This document shows positions 10,019 through 22,521 of a stretch of DNA of 64,000 nucleotides, one piece after another. Every line of letters starts with the position of its first letter. The stretch's first letter is position 1. Below the pieces are notes generated by a model. It did no database searches, was not told the origin of the DNA, and was given only the letters and a program-made list of their open reading frames with translations. The stretch lies in assembly GCA_013368325.1 (NCBI GenBank), contig JAACJK010000225.1:186001-250000 (forward strand), in the 5' to 3' direction. The position numbers were made by a program, and so were the translations under genes. This DNA comes from Ephemerocybe angulata (taxonomy: Eukaryota > Basidiomycota > Agaricomycetes > Agaricales > Psathyrellaceae).

Positions 10019-11677
10019 GGTTGCCTCACGATTCAGACCTAGACCTTTCTCTGCAGTTCATTCTAGTTCATCTTGCTCTGATTTAACGTCGGTTGTTGTG
10101 TGTACCACTATTTGCCTCTGCAATGTCGGTCGTCGTTCGACTGAAGACCCCTGTCAAGGCGGCAATTGCCAACGCGATGATCGTCTGTTTGCCTGTTTGA
10201 AGCGCGCTCTACTTTATTCCGGGCTTGGCTTGGCCAGCGTACATACCTCTTCTTTGTGAGCAGAAGTATGTAGGTTTCATTTTCTGCGTGTGAGCGATGC
10301 GGGCTCAATGCTCAGGCTATCTTCGGCCCCAAAAGACGTTCAGGAGTCGAATTCTGTAGGACTTCAGGGCGTTATCTCAAATTGCTTCGACGACTTCCCG
10401 CAGGAAATCTATTGCCAATAAACGGCCCACAGAATAGAAATCGCCTGGAAGCCGTGATGTCAGTGTGGGGAAGAGCGCCAAGCGAGCAAATTGGGGATAC
10501 AGGCTTGCAATAGATTCTCTACTATGAAGGGGGGGTAGGGCTTGGTACTAGGTAGGGGCCTCCATAGCCTTTGGAATCATCGAATAGACTTTGCCGTCAA
10601 TTCTGAGCCCGGGCGGGGACCTGCGGGAACACCGACGGGTGAACGTTTGAACGCCTGAGCCGCTGCCATCAGTCCGCCAGAGCTTCCTGAAAAATCTATT
10701 CGGAATAGATTCCCTGCGGGAAGTTCCAACTCTTTGCCGCTTTATGCGATACGAGCATCGTGGTCCTATGCCCTTTGGTCCGAGATACCAAAAGGAAAAC
10801 GAGGCACCCCACTATGGCCTACTATGGCTTGGCTTCTCCCAGGCACGTGGGCGACCACGCGCACGTTCAAGGACGTTCAGTTTACCGACAGCCGAGGCCC
10901 GACAGTCGTCGGGATAATACCTAATTAGGCAACATATGCCGATGGGCCTTCGATGGGCCCACGTCGTGCGACGATCGATCATCACCGCGGGGTCAGTGCT
11001 TGGAGGTGCCTGAGTAACATTATTGCTACCTCTAGCAAACATGTGCGTCCTGCCTGAAATGCCGGAATATGTACCTGTAGGAGAGGAGTCATACCCTGTC
11101 AGGCAGACCATCCACCTTTGTCAGAGACTCAAAGGTGAGTCGTTGAAGAAAATTTGGTGGGGGTCGAGAGCACACTGACTACAATGGCCCCCGATTCAGC
11201 GCCTGCAGGCTGCAGCTGGGTTTTGGGCTCTTTTGGGCCAGACTCTCGTCGGCTTCTCTAGGCTTCTCTTTTCTTGCGTCTCGGAGCAAGCTGCGCGAAC
11301 CGGTATCCGGGATTATAACATGGCCTATTTCTCCTCTTTCGGGAAAGCCGAGCTCAAGAATTCGGAAGGAGATCTCCAAGGATCTCCACCATCCGATCCG
11401 TGTCCTCCATTGGAACGCTGCAAAGGGGCTGTAATTCACATAACGCCTTCTGGGCGCTGGGTGCATATGGTTTCTTGCGACACAAGAGCGAATAGAATTT
11501 TAAAGAAAGCTTCTGGAAATTGTGGAGGGCGAGGGAGCTTTAAAGTATTTTTATAAGTTACCTCGCTTTCTTCTCGCCTTTCCCGTCGCCCTCCACATCG
11601 TACTCGGCTCGTTCGGTCGTACCGTCGAGGAAGAGGACAGCCTCAACGCGCGCAAGACGAAGTTCGAACTCAAGCAG
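10019..11677. other. Intergenic region between FEN1 and the first DUF6534 gene
   Basis: About 1.66 kb. It holds the FEN1 3' region, a 330-bp inverted-repeat-bounded segment (listed separately), and the presumed promoter of the DUF6534 gene. Short open frames here show no recognisable protein features. Confidence 0.5.
10393..10724. repeat. Segment of about 330 bp bounded by terminal inverted repeats (MITE-like)
   Basis: The left arm, ACTTCCCGCAGGAAATCTAT (from 10393), is matched in inverted orientation by the right arm, whose reverse complement starts ACTTCCCGCAGGGAATCTAT (ending at 10724), with one mismatch over about 21 nt and weaker similarity beyond. A perfect palindrome (AATCTATT CGG AATAGATT) lies at 10693-10711, and further AATAGATT-like words occur inside. 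No clear target-site duplication was found and there is no coding capacity. A miniature inverted-repeat element is the best guess. Confidence 0.45.
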
Positions 11678-13793
11678 ATGCCGATGGTTGCCGACCCACA
11701 CTTCTACCATGCGACGCTAGGGGCCCTGCTCATTGGGTTCAGCGTGTCGTGTGGGGTCTTCGGGGTGTTGTCGCAGCAGACGATGACATATTATCAGAGA
11801 TACTTCCATGACAAAATTGTCTACAAACTCATGGTGAGTGGGCTTTTCCTCGGCCTGACACCGGTGCTAAATGAGATATCGATACCCCCTTCCCATAGGT
11901 CGGATTCCTCTGGTGAGCAGTGTAGAGTGCATTCAAACGACCCGGTGCGAACTGAAACGCAGGTTCTTCCAGTGTATCGATGTGGTACTTGTTGGGTATT
12001 CTGTGTACCATTACACGATAACGTAGGGCTATCTTTCGACGAGCCACCGTAGTTCCAGCCACTGATATCTTCCACGCCTAGGCATTATGGAGACTTCGCA
12101 TATCTCATCACTCAGGATGTCCTTTGGTGCGTCGCCATTATGAAACGCTAATTTTTTTCCAAGCTAACCGACATGTCTGTCTAGGTCGTTGATTGTAAGT
12201 TGCCCTTACACACTGTTCATGTGCTCTTTCCCCGGCCTAACGACGCGTCGCCCACCAGGTCCAAATTTTGTTGGCGGTAAGCATGCCTCTTTAAACTGAA
12301 GCCAAGGCGGTAACGAACGCATGGTGCGATAGGCTCTGGTAGGAACGGCGGTCAAATGGTGAGTTCGTTGTATTATCGTACTGGTATCCAACTGATAGCC
12401 GGCGTTTCCAGTGCATTTGCCCTTCGCGTATGGACTTGTGAGTGGCGGCAATCTGCCAGGCGTGACTTCGTACTCAGGGTGTTCGATGATTAAAGTCAGC
12501 AAGAAGAATGTCTATGTCACGGGAGGCATCGTACGTCTCCTTCTATTGGGATGTCGAGTATCAACGAACTCAAGTGTCCCTTGCAGGTTTTCCTGATTGT
12601 GGCTCAAACTGGTACGTTATGGCCTGCGTTGACTTCGACATGATGTCCTGGTGCTGACGTCCTGCACGATTAGCTTTCGCATTAGGTGAGCCTCACATCC
12701 GCGCGGTTTGCACTCGGAGGCGGCGCTGATAGCAACCGTCATCTTGCAGCATACTGCGTCAAAGCGTCAGTAGAGATTGTTTCCATACGGCGCCTGCCTC
12801 ACCCGACTTACAATCCTTATTCTGCAGATTTGAGATTCGTAAACTCAAATATGCCTCTCAACTTCGGGTAGGATGGGATCTCTTTCCTCCTCGGGCGAGT
12901 CGGGATCTAACTTCGGCCCCAGACAATCGCCACTCTTTCGCTCGCTGCTGGAGTGGTCACCGATCTCGCCATTGCCATGGCATTGTGCTACTTTCTGCGG
13001 AAGCTGAGGACTGGATTCAAGAAGTCCGATAGTTTAGTGAATATGCTCTGCATCTATGCGATCAACACTGGCGCTTTGACTGCGTAAGCGCCCCTCTTTT
13101 ATTTCCGGTGTCTTCTCTTCTTCGCAGGCGCTCAATTCCTCTCACCAGCGCTGTTAGTGCGACTGTCCTGATCCTGGTGAGAACGGCTTTGATCTTCTCG
13201 ACTAGTAACCAAATGGCTAACGGATATCTTCTCGTCTAGTACAATGTGTACCCCGAGTACCTGTACTTCATGGGGTCATATTTCGTTCTCGGCAACTGTG
13301 GGTACCGCCTTCCGGGCCTTCTAAGCGCGCGCTGATGGTCTTCCTGGGCCGTCCTAGTATACGCCATCTCATTCATTTGCACTCTTAATACTCGCCGCGT
13401 TATTCGTGGTGCAGGCACGGACAACCAAAACAGCACATCGGAAAATTCTCGAGGAGGTCCGGTCTTCATGATCACCAACCCTAGCAATGGCAACCGGCGA
13501 AGTCACGGAGGAAACAACATGAGCCCGACCTCGATCATGAGCAAGGTAATTAGCGCCCGTGTCCTCCTTGACCCCGCAGACATTCTAACGTGGCTGCATT
13601 TGTTAAGGGCCATGTTGATATCAACGTCCGCCGAGAGATAACCGTGCTCACCGACATCGAATCGCAGGTGCACACCCTAGATACGGTAAGTCTAGTTCTC
13701 CCTGCTCGGAGACTCTGTCAGGCCTAACGACACAAGAAGGACACACCGGCTACCTCACCCTCCCCAACAAAATCGGTCTCTCCTTTCCCATGA
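11678..13793 (+). CDS. DUF6534-type multi-pass membrane protein, copy A
   Basis: Member of the large, uncharacterised agaricomycete DUF6534 family of roughly seven-helix membrane proteins. Nineteen exons splice to 1,050 nt, or 349 residues, with every junction in phase. The first helix (ATLGALLIGFSVSCGVFGVL) leads to YYQRYFHDKIVYKLMVGFLW. The family pattern then continues with VYHYTITHYGDF, the small exons for WSLI and VQILLA, FALRVWTFSKKNVYVTGG, CYFLRKLRTGFKKSDSLVNM, YAINTGALTA and LYAISFICTLNTRRVIRG. A hydrophilic, Ser/Asn/Pro-rich tail follows, probably cytosolic. Exons at 11899-11912, 12185-12194, 12259-12276, 12674-12685 and 12750-12765 are only 14, 10, 18, 12 and 16 nt. A second start codon at 11684 is possible. 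The function of the family is unknown. Confidence 0.85.
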
Positions 13794-14498
13794 GGATGGA
13801 GCACATGAAAACGAATAAAATTTGTATGTACACTAAGGTATTAAAGGGCTGGGCGCCTTATTTTTGGGGACATTCTCGTTTATCTTTATTCTTTTGTAAT
13901 CGTTAGAGCAACTCATTCCACCCTTCATCACCAACATTCCACGCTGCCCTTGTGTTATATTAGACATTAAATGCGCCAGGTGCCTTTGGAACCCTCCGGC
14001 TTCCCAAGGGGAGCGTCGCGCCCGAGGTGGTCCTTCCATATCTCGCCTCATCCCGCGGCTCAGATAAAGACGATCTGCCATGTACACTGTACAGAGATGG
14101 GGGCGAATTCTATGACGATTCGCCTACATATGCATCAGCTGTGTAGATTCCTGGGCTCGACTGAAGTGGGCTGGGAGTTCAAGGGGAGTTAGAGAGGGCC
14201 GACGTGGGATAACTGGCTCCGCATGATGTGTGTAACATGATCTCCCAGTTGCCCGCTGATTCCTTGCGGTCGGACTTGGTTGCCTTCGTTCCGCGTGGTG
14301 CACCTTGAACTTGCTCTACATTTGTAATTCAACAGCGTCCGGTTTAGATTTCCTGTATGTACCTGGCCCCGAAATGGTGGGCTCTCACTGAGGGTGTTCT
14401 TTTACTTCGCACTTCTAACCTGTACAATCTTTTCCTTCCTCGCTCTGTGGTCTAGTCTCTCTCCCCTCTTCGTTGTTCCTCCCTAGAGTCTGGAAGCG
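13794..14498. other. Spacer between the two DUF6534 genes
   Basis: About 700 bp holding the 3' region of copy A and the promoter of copy B. A pyrimidine-rich run near 14430-14485 precedes the copy B start, as is common in fungal promoters. Nothing else was recognised. Confidence 0.4.
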
Positions 14499-16325
14499 AT
14501 GTCGACAACCGCGGCGAGGGCAGCCATTCAGCCGACCATTAACGCAACATTGGGCGCGATCTTCATTGGTTTTGCGCTCGCTTGCACGGTGTATGGGATC
14601 GTAATCACCCAGATGTTCATGTATTTCAGAAACTATCCTGGGGATAAATTCTTGTTTAAATGTGTGGTGAGTACCTCCGTCGCTGTAAGCGTGCGTACGG
14701 CTGATCGGGGCCTGCTCTCTAGGTCGTTGTAATTCTGTAGGTCACCTACATGGTCACCCTTGACGTCCCCCAGCTCACGGAATGCTGCACAGGGTGCTGG
14801 AAACCGCTGATCAGGCACTCATTGGCCACATGTTATATTATTACTGCATTTCCAACTTCGCGAATCTCACCGCGCTATTGCAGGCGCGGATGACTTGGTG
14901 AGTCCAATACCATTGGCAAGAGCTAGAGATTGACAATGCGAACCCTAGGTCACTCATTGTGAGTCCGGATTTCCGACTTCGCAGAGTAGCCTTACGAGCC
15001 CTGATTCTAGTTGCAATTGACGGCAGGGGCCGCTGTGGGGTGTATTGTAAAGGGTTACTTTGCATTCCGGGTCTGGAGGTGTACGTGTCGTCGTCTTTGT
15101 CTGGCCTTCCCTTAATTGACCGCGCTACAGTCAGCTCACGGAATATCTGGATAACTGGCCTGATCGTGGGTTCTACGTTCCCGAAGATGCCCGCTCGGAG
15201 AAGCTGACCTCTGCTCATAGCTGCTGCTGACGTTTGGACAACTGGGTCTCGCCCTGGGTGAGTTGTATATACATTCCTTTTGCTTCTAAAATCCTAATTG
15301 CCCGAACTTCTGTAGCCTATACTATCGAGGCATTCAAACTCCCAGATGTCTTCGCAGTGCATGAGCTCCGAGTAGGTGGTTCGGTTGACGTATATGGCCT
15401 TCCGTCTAACGATCTATTAGACACTGGGAACAGTCTCACTAGGGACTGGTGTTGCCACGGACATCGTTACCGCCGTATCCCTTTGCTATTTCCTAAACCG
15501 ACTTCGAACCGGGCTGAAGTCGTGCGTCTGGTTTCACCGATGAATGTTCTCCGCACTCACACTCCACTATTAGGTCGGATAGCCTGGTGAACAACCTCTG
15601 TGCATATGCTATCAATACTGGTGTTCTTACGAGGTGAGCATGATCTGCCAAAACGTTTGAGCGGCTTTCCTGACCGCTTCGCAGTACTGTCAGCGTTGCT
15701 ACCCTGGTACTTGTAAGGACGCTTCCCTTCCCCGATTGTCTGGCACTCCTCTGACGCTTCCTCTCCAGTATAACGGGGTGGGAGGCATGAACCTATATTT
15801 CGTCGCTACCTACTTCATCCTCAGCAAGCGTACGTCCCAGAACCCTCGTATCTACACGTCGTAAAGCTAATCCTGATTGCTCTTAGTATACGCAATTTCT
15901 TTCATGGCAACGTGAGTGCGATTTACTGATATCTGCCCTCATCTTTTGTTATCACCGACTTACGGACATGTTCTCGCCTTTTCAGGCTAAATACTCGAAG
16001 AACGATTCGAGGGAGAGGGACCGATGCGCAAGGAGGCGCGACAACCAATAACACCAACATGTTCCATCTTGGGACGCGGCTTCCCTCCATGGCGCCCACC
16101 GATCTTAATCAGTGGGACGTCGTATACCCACCAGCTCTTAAAACTCAGGACGATTATCAGGAGCAACCCGAATTGAAGTACAACGCGGCGTACTTCCCTG
16201 GTAGCCATGACAAGTAAGTGGATCCGTGTGCTTTGTGAAGATTTCGTCACTCATCGGAGCTTCGACGCTGATATCTACTGTGCTTCCGTTTCATTTGAAA
16301 CAGACCTGGCGCACAAGTCGTTTAA
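14499..16325 (+). CDS. DUF6534-type multi-pass membrane protein, copy B
   Basis: Tandem paralogue of the preceding gene with the same layout and many matching splice sites. The product starts MSTTAARAAIQPTINATLGA, and the first helix reads GAIFIGFALACTVYGIVITQ. Further family blocks are MLYYYCISNFANLTALLQAR, SSRNIWITGLI with LLLTFGQLGLALAYTIEAFK, SLCYFLNRLRTGLKSDSLVN, YAINTGVLTSTVSVATL and LYAISFMATLNTRRTIRGRG. A Gln/Asn/Pro-rich tail follows. A 14-nt exon (14723-14736) and a 10-nt exon (14949-14958, again encoding W-S-L-I across its borders) match exons of the same size and place in copy A. The last splice (donor after GACAA, acceptor before ACCTGG) gives the C-terminus DKPGAQVV and the stop at 16323-16325. 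Function unknown; the exon model is by eye. Confidence 0.8.
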
Positions 16326-18377
16326 GCTGGCTGCCGCCCGGGCATAAAACTTCGGACCGTTCCCTGGATGTTATTAGAGCATTTGTATCATTGAATCCTG
16401 TATCATTATCACCACTAGCCACTCTGTTGTACCTTCGTTTTCACAGCCATGTATTCAGAACACCTTCTATCCACTTATTTCTCCGCCGGGGACCATTTAC
16501 AAGTATAAGGGGAAGTGGCTGGATGGTGGGCATATGCTGATACCGCTGAAGACCTTTGGAGTCTTGAGAAGACATGTAACATAAGTTAGACGGGCAAACC
16601 GCATGGTTCAGTGGGCGCCGCCGTCTGAGCGACACCCCATTGTTTTCACCCTTTTCCACAAGACCGAACACATATAGCTATCATTACGAGAGTGAAAGAT
16701 TGCAGCTGAAGATCTTTGTCTTCCTGTGCCTTTGGCCAACGTGACTCAAGTCTGGGTTTGGTACTTGAAGTGAATGCTGGGTGGAGGGTGTGTAATGATT
16801 GGGATCCGAGTCGACTTCTCTCGTTGATTGTGGCATATGTTCAAGTTGTGGGAGAGCGCAAACGGATGGATCGTAAGCCATAGGCCTCAACGTCGCACGC
16901 TAAGCAGCGTCCAGAAGACAGGCAGGTATGTTCGAAACGATATGCAGTGACCTTGCGTCGTGGTCGTGCGCACTGTGCTGCCGCCGGAGTTAGTCCGATA
17001 TTTGCTCAATGCGGTCAGTAGAAAGCCAAGCAATTTGCACGGTGCTGATAGCAGTGACACCGAGAAACAAGGTTTCAAGGTTGCCGGTTCCAATTCCATG
17101 ACCTACTTATTATGCGCATCAGAAAGCGGAGGGTTTATTGGCAAGGAGGAAAGGAGCTGAAGAATTTGTTTGGAGAGAGGTGCTAACGATGTCGGCCTGT
17201 AGCGTCCTTGACATCACTTCATTGAAGCTGCGTAGAAGTGTATAGACGCCCATTAAAGGCATGCCGAAGAGTCGGCGAATTTCCAGCGCTGCGCCCAAGA
17301 GAAGCCCAAGAGAAGCCGCCCTTGGTAGAGAGTTCGCCCAACCAAGATTCGAAGAAGTCGGGCATGTGGATTTTGCCGCCAACTGTCCTTCAGAACAGGC
17401 GAATGGAACGGACTGCCTCTGTACATACCACAGATCCCCGCTGTCAGTTGGCGCTGGCATTTAAGCCAGTGCCGCCGTGCGGGAGGCCGCATGTGACGGT
17501 GAAATACGGCAATCGCCACAAGGTAGGCTAAGGTAGGTCTACCAGGTACCCATAAGTCAGACTTGTTTTGCCCTTTATCCCAGTGCACCTCGCGCGACAA
17601 CATGTCAGCCTCCAGCAGGTCGGTAAGGCCCTCTAAAGATCGTGGTTCAGCACTGGTAGCCGCCGTGTGGAATCTCTTCTGTATGGCGCGGGAGTCTGGA
17701 GGAGTCTGGAAGGCTGTGGTAGTTGAACGGAGGAAGTGTGCCTGGTGGTATTGGTCGGAGTATTTCGCGGTGTACCTGCATTTTAGGATTCGAGTTCGAG
17801 CGCTGGGAAGACGCGAGAAACGGGCCCCGAACCCTTTCAGAGCCAGAATTGATCGTCTGACACAGGGATAGCACCCGTCGTCGCCGTGCGAGATGGTCCC
17901 CACGACTGTTGCCCGGTCATCGCTGAGTGGAAAGTAGCGACAAGACTGGGATTTTGGTTGTCGATACCGCTCTGAACGTTGTTCACTCCCTGTTCACCAC
18001 GATGTCGAGCAGCGAATGATGACGGTGAAGAACAAGAAAGGTTCCCACAGTTGACCAACGTTCTTTTCCTTACGTCCTCTTCCGAGCTCGCTCGCTTCCT
18101 CGGCCCTGTACGATGCTCAACTTGGACAACTCCGACCACCCTGCCAGCTATACGCCTATGACCTAGTTGCCTTCTACCCAGTTCTAATTTCTCCTCTCCA
18201 TCTTCTATCTTCGAAATGAAACCCCGTCCAAATGGCGCGATGCTGCAGCGGCCAACACCACATCCTGGGGATTCGGCGAAGTCCATAAATCGAGAAATCC
18301 ACGAGATAGAACAGTTGAACGCAGTAGTAGAAAAGGACGGAGGAATGAAGAGAAGATGGACAACAGGTCACCTCACA
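16326..18377. other. Intergenic region before the GH35 pair
   Basis: About 2.05 kb. A minus-strand open frame of about 116 codons from near 17602 to 17253 contains no motif I recognise and no supporting splice pattern, so it is not annotated. The last several hundred bases should include the promoter and 5' UTR of the first GH35 gene. An in-frame upstream ATG at 18216 exists but is not favoured. Confidence 0.4.
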
Positions 18378-21300
18378 ATGGGCGAAGCAGCGCATCTACC
18401 CGCTCCTGGGCGGTTGACCCTTCTCCTCACTTCAGTATTGCTTGTCTTTGCCACTGTATTCGCATTTCAAGGAACCAGCTCTGCATTCATCACCCTGAAC
18501 CATGGAAACACGCGCAGTCCTATCCAACGAGAGACTGTTCTTGCTCGAGACCCTATTGAGGGCGTATCACCCGACGTTCAGTACGACAACTATACCCTTA
18601 TTCTCAAGGGTCAGAGAGTCTTCCTCCAGTAAGACCATCAACCTTCTGACTATAATAGTGAGGAATAACCTATATGTTCTGTTAGCTCTGGCGAACTCCA
18701 TACGTTCCGCCTGCCTGTGCCCTCTCTGTGGCCTGACATCCTTCAGAAGGCGAAAGCAGCGGGCCTTAACTCTGTTAGCGTTTACCTGCACATGGGCTTG
18801 ACCAATCCTGCGCCTGGCGTGGTTGATTTTGATGACTACCGTGCTTTGAAGCCGCTGTACGAAGCCGCTATGGATGCGGGCATATGGATCGTTCTTCGAC
18901 CAGGTAAACTCTTGCTGGCTGCGCGACCGTTTCTCGCCCTTTACTGACAGATATTGCAGGGCCTGTATGTATCGGTCTTGGGGAATCTTCGACCTGGAGC
19001 TGACGCCCATTGTAGTACATCAATGCTGAGACAACTGCAGGAGGCATTTCCCATTGGGCGACGACTGAAGTTGCTGGGAAGTTGCGAACTAATGCCACTG
19101 ATTGGAGGGACGCCTGGCTACCGTACATTCAAGGCGTTATTGACGAGACAGTGCCATATCAAATATCCTCAGGAGGGCCTGTCATTGGTGCGGGATTTCC
19201 TCATTATAACTCCCTCCTGGTAGCTGAACGGTTTCGTGGTCGTAGCTGTACAGATTGGTAGGCGAATAAATTTGAAAGGCGAACTATGCTGATCCTGACC
19301 TCGCCCATTAGACAACGAGTACACCCAAAAATTCGCCACACACGCTGCTTACTTTCAAGACCTTATCGACGTGTACCACAACTCATCGATCGATGTTCTG
19401 TTGACCTACAACGACTTCAGCAGTGGTAGGAGCTTTTACAATGGAACGGTATGCGTTCTTCCTTTTCGCCGCCGTATTCTCTGCCTCTGACAGTGTCATA
19501 GGGCGCACCTGATCTCGTTGGGTGAGGATTTTCAACAAACATCCTCCCCTCCATCTAACACAGGACCCCGACTAGGCTTGATGCGTATCCTCAAGGATTT
19601 GACTGCTCGCACCCACTGAATTGGAGGCCTGTGCCCACACACCATCATGCGTACCACCAGGAGATGAACTGGTGGCAACCGTGGTACATACCTGGTCAGG
19701 ACAAGAATAGTCGCATTCCCTTCGTGTTCTAAGTTTCAATCGTTCATACCTATAGAGTTCCAAGGAGGCGCATTCGACGCATGGGGCCCCACTGCGCCAG
19801 GTGAGCTTTCGCGCCCTTTTCATATCTGCAGGCTCCTCACAATGCTGGCCCAGGTTATGATGCTTGTAGAATTCTGACTGGGCCAAGCTTCCAGTCCGTT
19901 TTCAATCTGCAGCTATGGGCGGACAACGCGAAACTCATCAACTATTACATGTTCTATGGGTACGCTCGGAATGTGTGGCTTTTTATGGGAGAGTATTTAC
20001 AAGTGTACAGGGGCACATCTTGGGGCGGTACACCCTACCCTGGTGTATACACATCCTATGACTACGGCGCTACGGTAAGGAATATGCCACATTTACACCG
20101 GTTCAAGTTCCGGGGCTAAACTATCACTTTAGATTACGGAATCACGAGAACTTGGTCCAAAGTACGACGAGCTAAAGCGACAAGCGCTTTTCATCAGAAG
20201 CTCCCCCGAGTTCTACAAAACGGATTGGATTGGCGACAGCTCTACTGGTGTTACAGTATCGTCCAATAACGCCGTCTACGTCACACAATTGAAGAATCAC
20301 GATACCCCTACCTCGTTTTACATTGCACGCCATCGGGACTCGACCTCAAAGTGAGCCGTAACCCCCCATACCAATTTTTGCCGTCCACTGACCATCTATA
20401 GCGAAACTGCAACTTTCCGGTTAAACGTCACAACCGATGTTGGCCAACTGTCGCTTCCTCTCAACATAGACAATATCACTCTTTCCGGGAGGGAATCCAA
20501 AGTCATAGTGACCGACTACACCTTCGGCGCATCCTCATCCCTGCTTTTCTCCACTGCTCAAATCTACTTCGCCGGAGTAATCGATGGTCGCGACGTCCTC
20601 TTCCTCCACGGTGATTCGAAACAAGACCACGAAACCGCCATCTACGGGTCTTTGCCCACCGAGTTCCACCCTCAGTCCACCCTGGTCAAGATTCAGCGCG
20701 CCCAGGACATCCAACGCAGGAAGTTCAGCACGATCACTTTCCTCGCTGGAATCGAAGGTCTCATCACTCTCATCGACTCGGAAACCCAGCTGGTCTTGTT
20801 TGCGGATTCTGTAACAGCGGCGACATTCTGGGCGCCTAGTATCGCAGGTGCGGTAGATGACCCGTTCCGCAATTTCTGGGGCATTGGGACGAACGACTCT
20901 GTACTTATCGGAGGGCCCTACCTTGTCCGGAACGCATCGATTACTGGTGACGCTCTGGCTCTGCAAGGCGACCTGAAGGAAGACGTGCGACTGACGGTCA
21001 TCGCCCCGAAGCACATTCGCTCGCTGTCCTGGAACGGGCAAGACATCAGTCCCGATTTCCTGGCCGCTTCGGAAATATCAATGAGAAGTGGCGTGTTCGT
21101 TGCGAGCTTGGAGCGGAAATCATCCTTCACTGCACTCGATATTCCTGAGCTAGGAGGGTGGAAGTATAAGGATAGTTTACCTGAAGTACAGCCTGGCTAC
21201 GACGATGCTGCGTGGACGTTGGCGAATCATACGACGACGAACATACCATATAAGCCCTACTACGGTGACGGCAGGGTCCTTTATGGGTGTGACTACGGCT

Positions 21301-22521
21301 TGTGAGTCCTTTCGAAGGCTCTTTGGAGACTGATTGGACCTTACTGATTGGACAAGCTGCGAGAACGTCGTACTTTGGAGAGGCCACTTCAAGGCCACCG
21401 GTGCCGAAAAGAGCGTCAATCTGTCCATCAACGGCGGTGTAGGTGAGTAGAACTTATGTTGATTTCCTTAGCTCCTCTAATATACCAAAGCCTTCGCCGG
21501 AAGTGTCTGGCTTAATGATGTCTTCTTGGGGACATCCTTTGGAAAGTGAGTTCCCCGTTAGCCTTGTCTGCCTCTTCGCGCATTATGCTGATGGCGCTGG
21601 GATAGCTCCACCAACAATAGGAACAATATTGAAGAGACTGACGACAAGTTCATGTTCCCTGCAGGGGCTCTAATTCCCAACCAGGATAACGTGATAACCG
21701 TCGTCCAAGACAACAACGGTCTCAATGAGACGAACTATTCGACGTTCGACGGGGACGCCTCCAAGAACCCTCGTGGTATTCGTGGCTTCCGCCTTGACAC
21801 TGGGCAATTTGGGGATTGGAAAGTTCAAGGAAAGGTCGGAGGATATCGCGCGTACGTCCATGCGCGTTCACCCACGAACTTCTGCTCACTTCTGCTCTTC
21901 AGTTTCCCTGATAAGGTCCGAGGTGTCTTGAACGAAGGTGGCCTCTTTGGCGAGCGTGTCGGTTGGCATCTACCGGGCTACCTGACTGAAGGATGGGAAA
22001 AACGAGACCTCGCTCTGGGCCTGCCAGACCAGAAGGCTGGCGTAGGGTTTTTCGTCACAACCTTCAAGCTCGACATACCCACCGGATTAGATGTTATGCT
22101 GTCGTTCGACTTTGAGCAGGACCTTGGTCAGCCCTACCGTGCATTCTTGTATATCAATGGCTGGATGATGGGGAAGAGGATTGCGAACCTTGGGTAAGTT
22201 CGAGGTGACGGAATTTCCGATACGGCCCAAGCTGATTGGTCTTCTCCACGCAGCCCGCAATGGAAATTCCCAGTCCATGAGGGCATTCTTAACTATCGAG
22301 GCGAAAAGTAAGTCCCGCTGCAAGTGTTACGGGTCCCAAATTGCTAAAATAACTGTCTCCTTCTCAGTACCGTCAGTGTAGCTCTTTGGGCAATGCTGCC
22401 CAATGTCACGGTCGCACCGAAACTCGGGCTGCAAGTCAATGGGATCTACGATGGGGGTGTCGGAAACGTTGCTGTGAACAACCCAGGATGGTCTTCCGAG
22501 GATGGCCGTCCGAAAGAGTAA
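18378..22521 (+). CDS. Secreted beta-galactosidase, glycoside hydrolase family 35, copy A
   Basis: GH35 enzymes release terminal beta-D-galactose with retention of configuration. The ATG at 18378 gives MGEAAHLPAPGR followed by a hydrophobic signal or anchor segment (LTLLLTSVLLVFATVFAFQG). An upstream in-frame ATG at 18216 is disfavoured because copy B also starts MGEAAH. The catalytic barrel shows HSGELHTFRLPVPSLWPDIL, KAAGLNSVSVYLHMG, the substrate-binding RPGPYINAE, the acid/base Glu in VQIDNEY and the nucleophile Glu in WYIPEFQGGAFDAWG. Further on are the beta-sandwich and jelly-roll domains of large fungal GH35 enzymes, including TTNIPYKPYYGDGRVLYGCD and RAFLYINGWMMGKRIANLG. Potential N-glycosylation sites are frequent. 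A 5-nt exon lies at 18960-18964 and a 12-nt exon at 19246-19257. The gene appears intact, with a product near 1,000 residues, and is probably secreted. Confidence 0.93.
18960..18964 (+). other. 5-nt microexon of GH35 copy A
   Basis: GGCCT lies between an acceptor (ATTGCAG) and a donor (GTATGT), flanked by introns of 56 nt (18904-18959) and 51 nt (18965-19015). Including it gives CGA CCA GGG CCT TAC ATC AAT, that is R-P-G-P-Y-I-N. Skipping it causes a frameshift and loses the invariant GP. Confidence 0.85.

Noticed and set aside
17253..17602. Minus-strand open frame of about 116 codons upstream of the GH35 pair
   Set aside because: No recognised motif, no supporting introns and an ordinary composition; likely chance or promoter sequence.
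18216..18377. Longer N-terminus for GH35 copy A from the ATG at 18216
   Set aside because: It would bury the signal peptide behind 54 charged residues; copy B has no equivalent, and both genes share MGEAAH at the later ATG.
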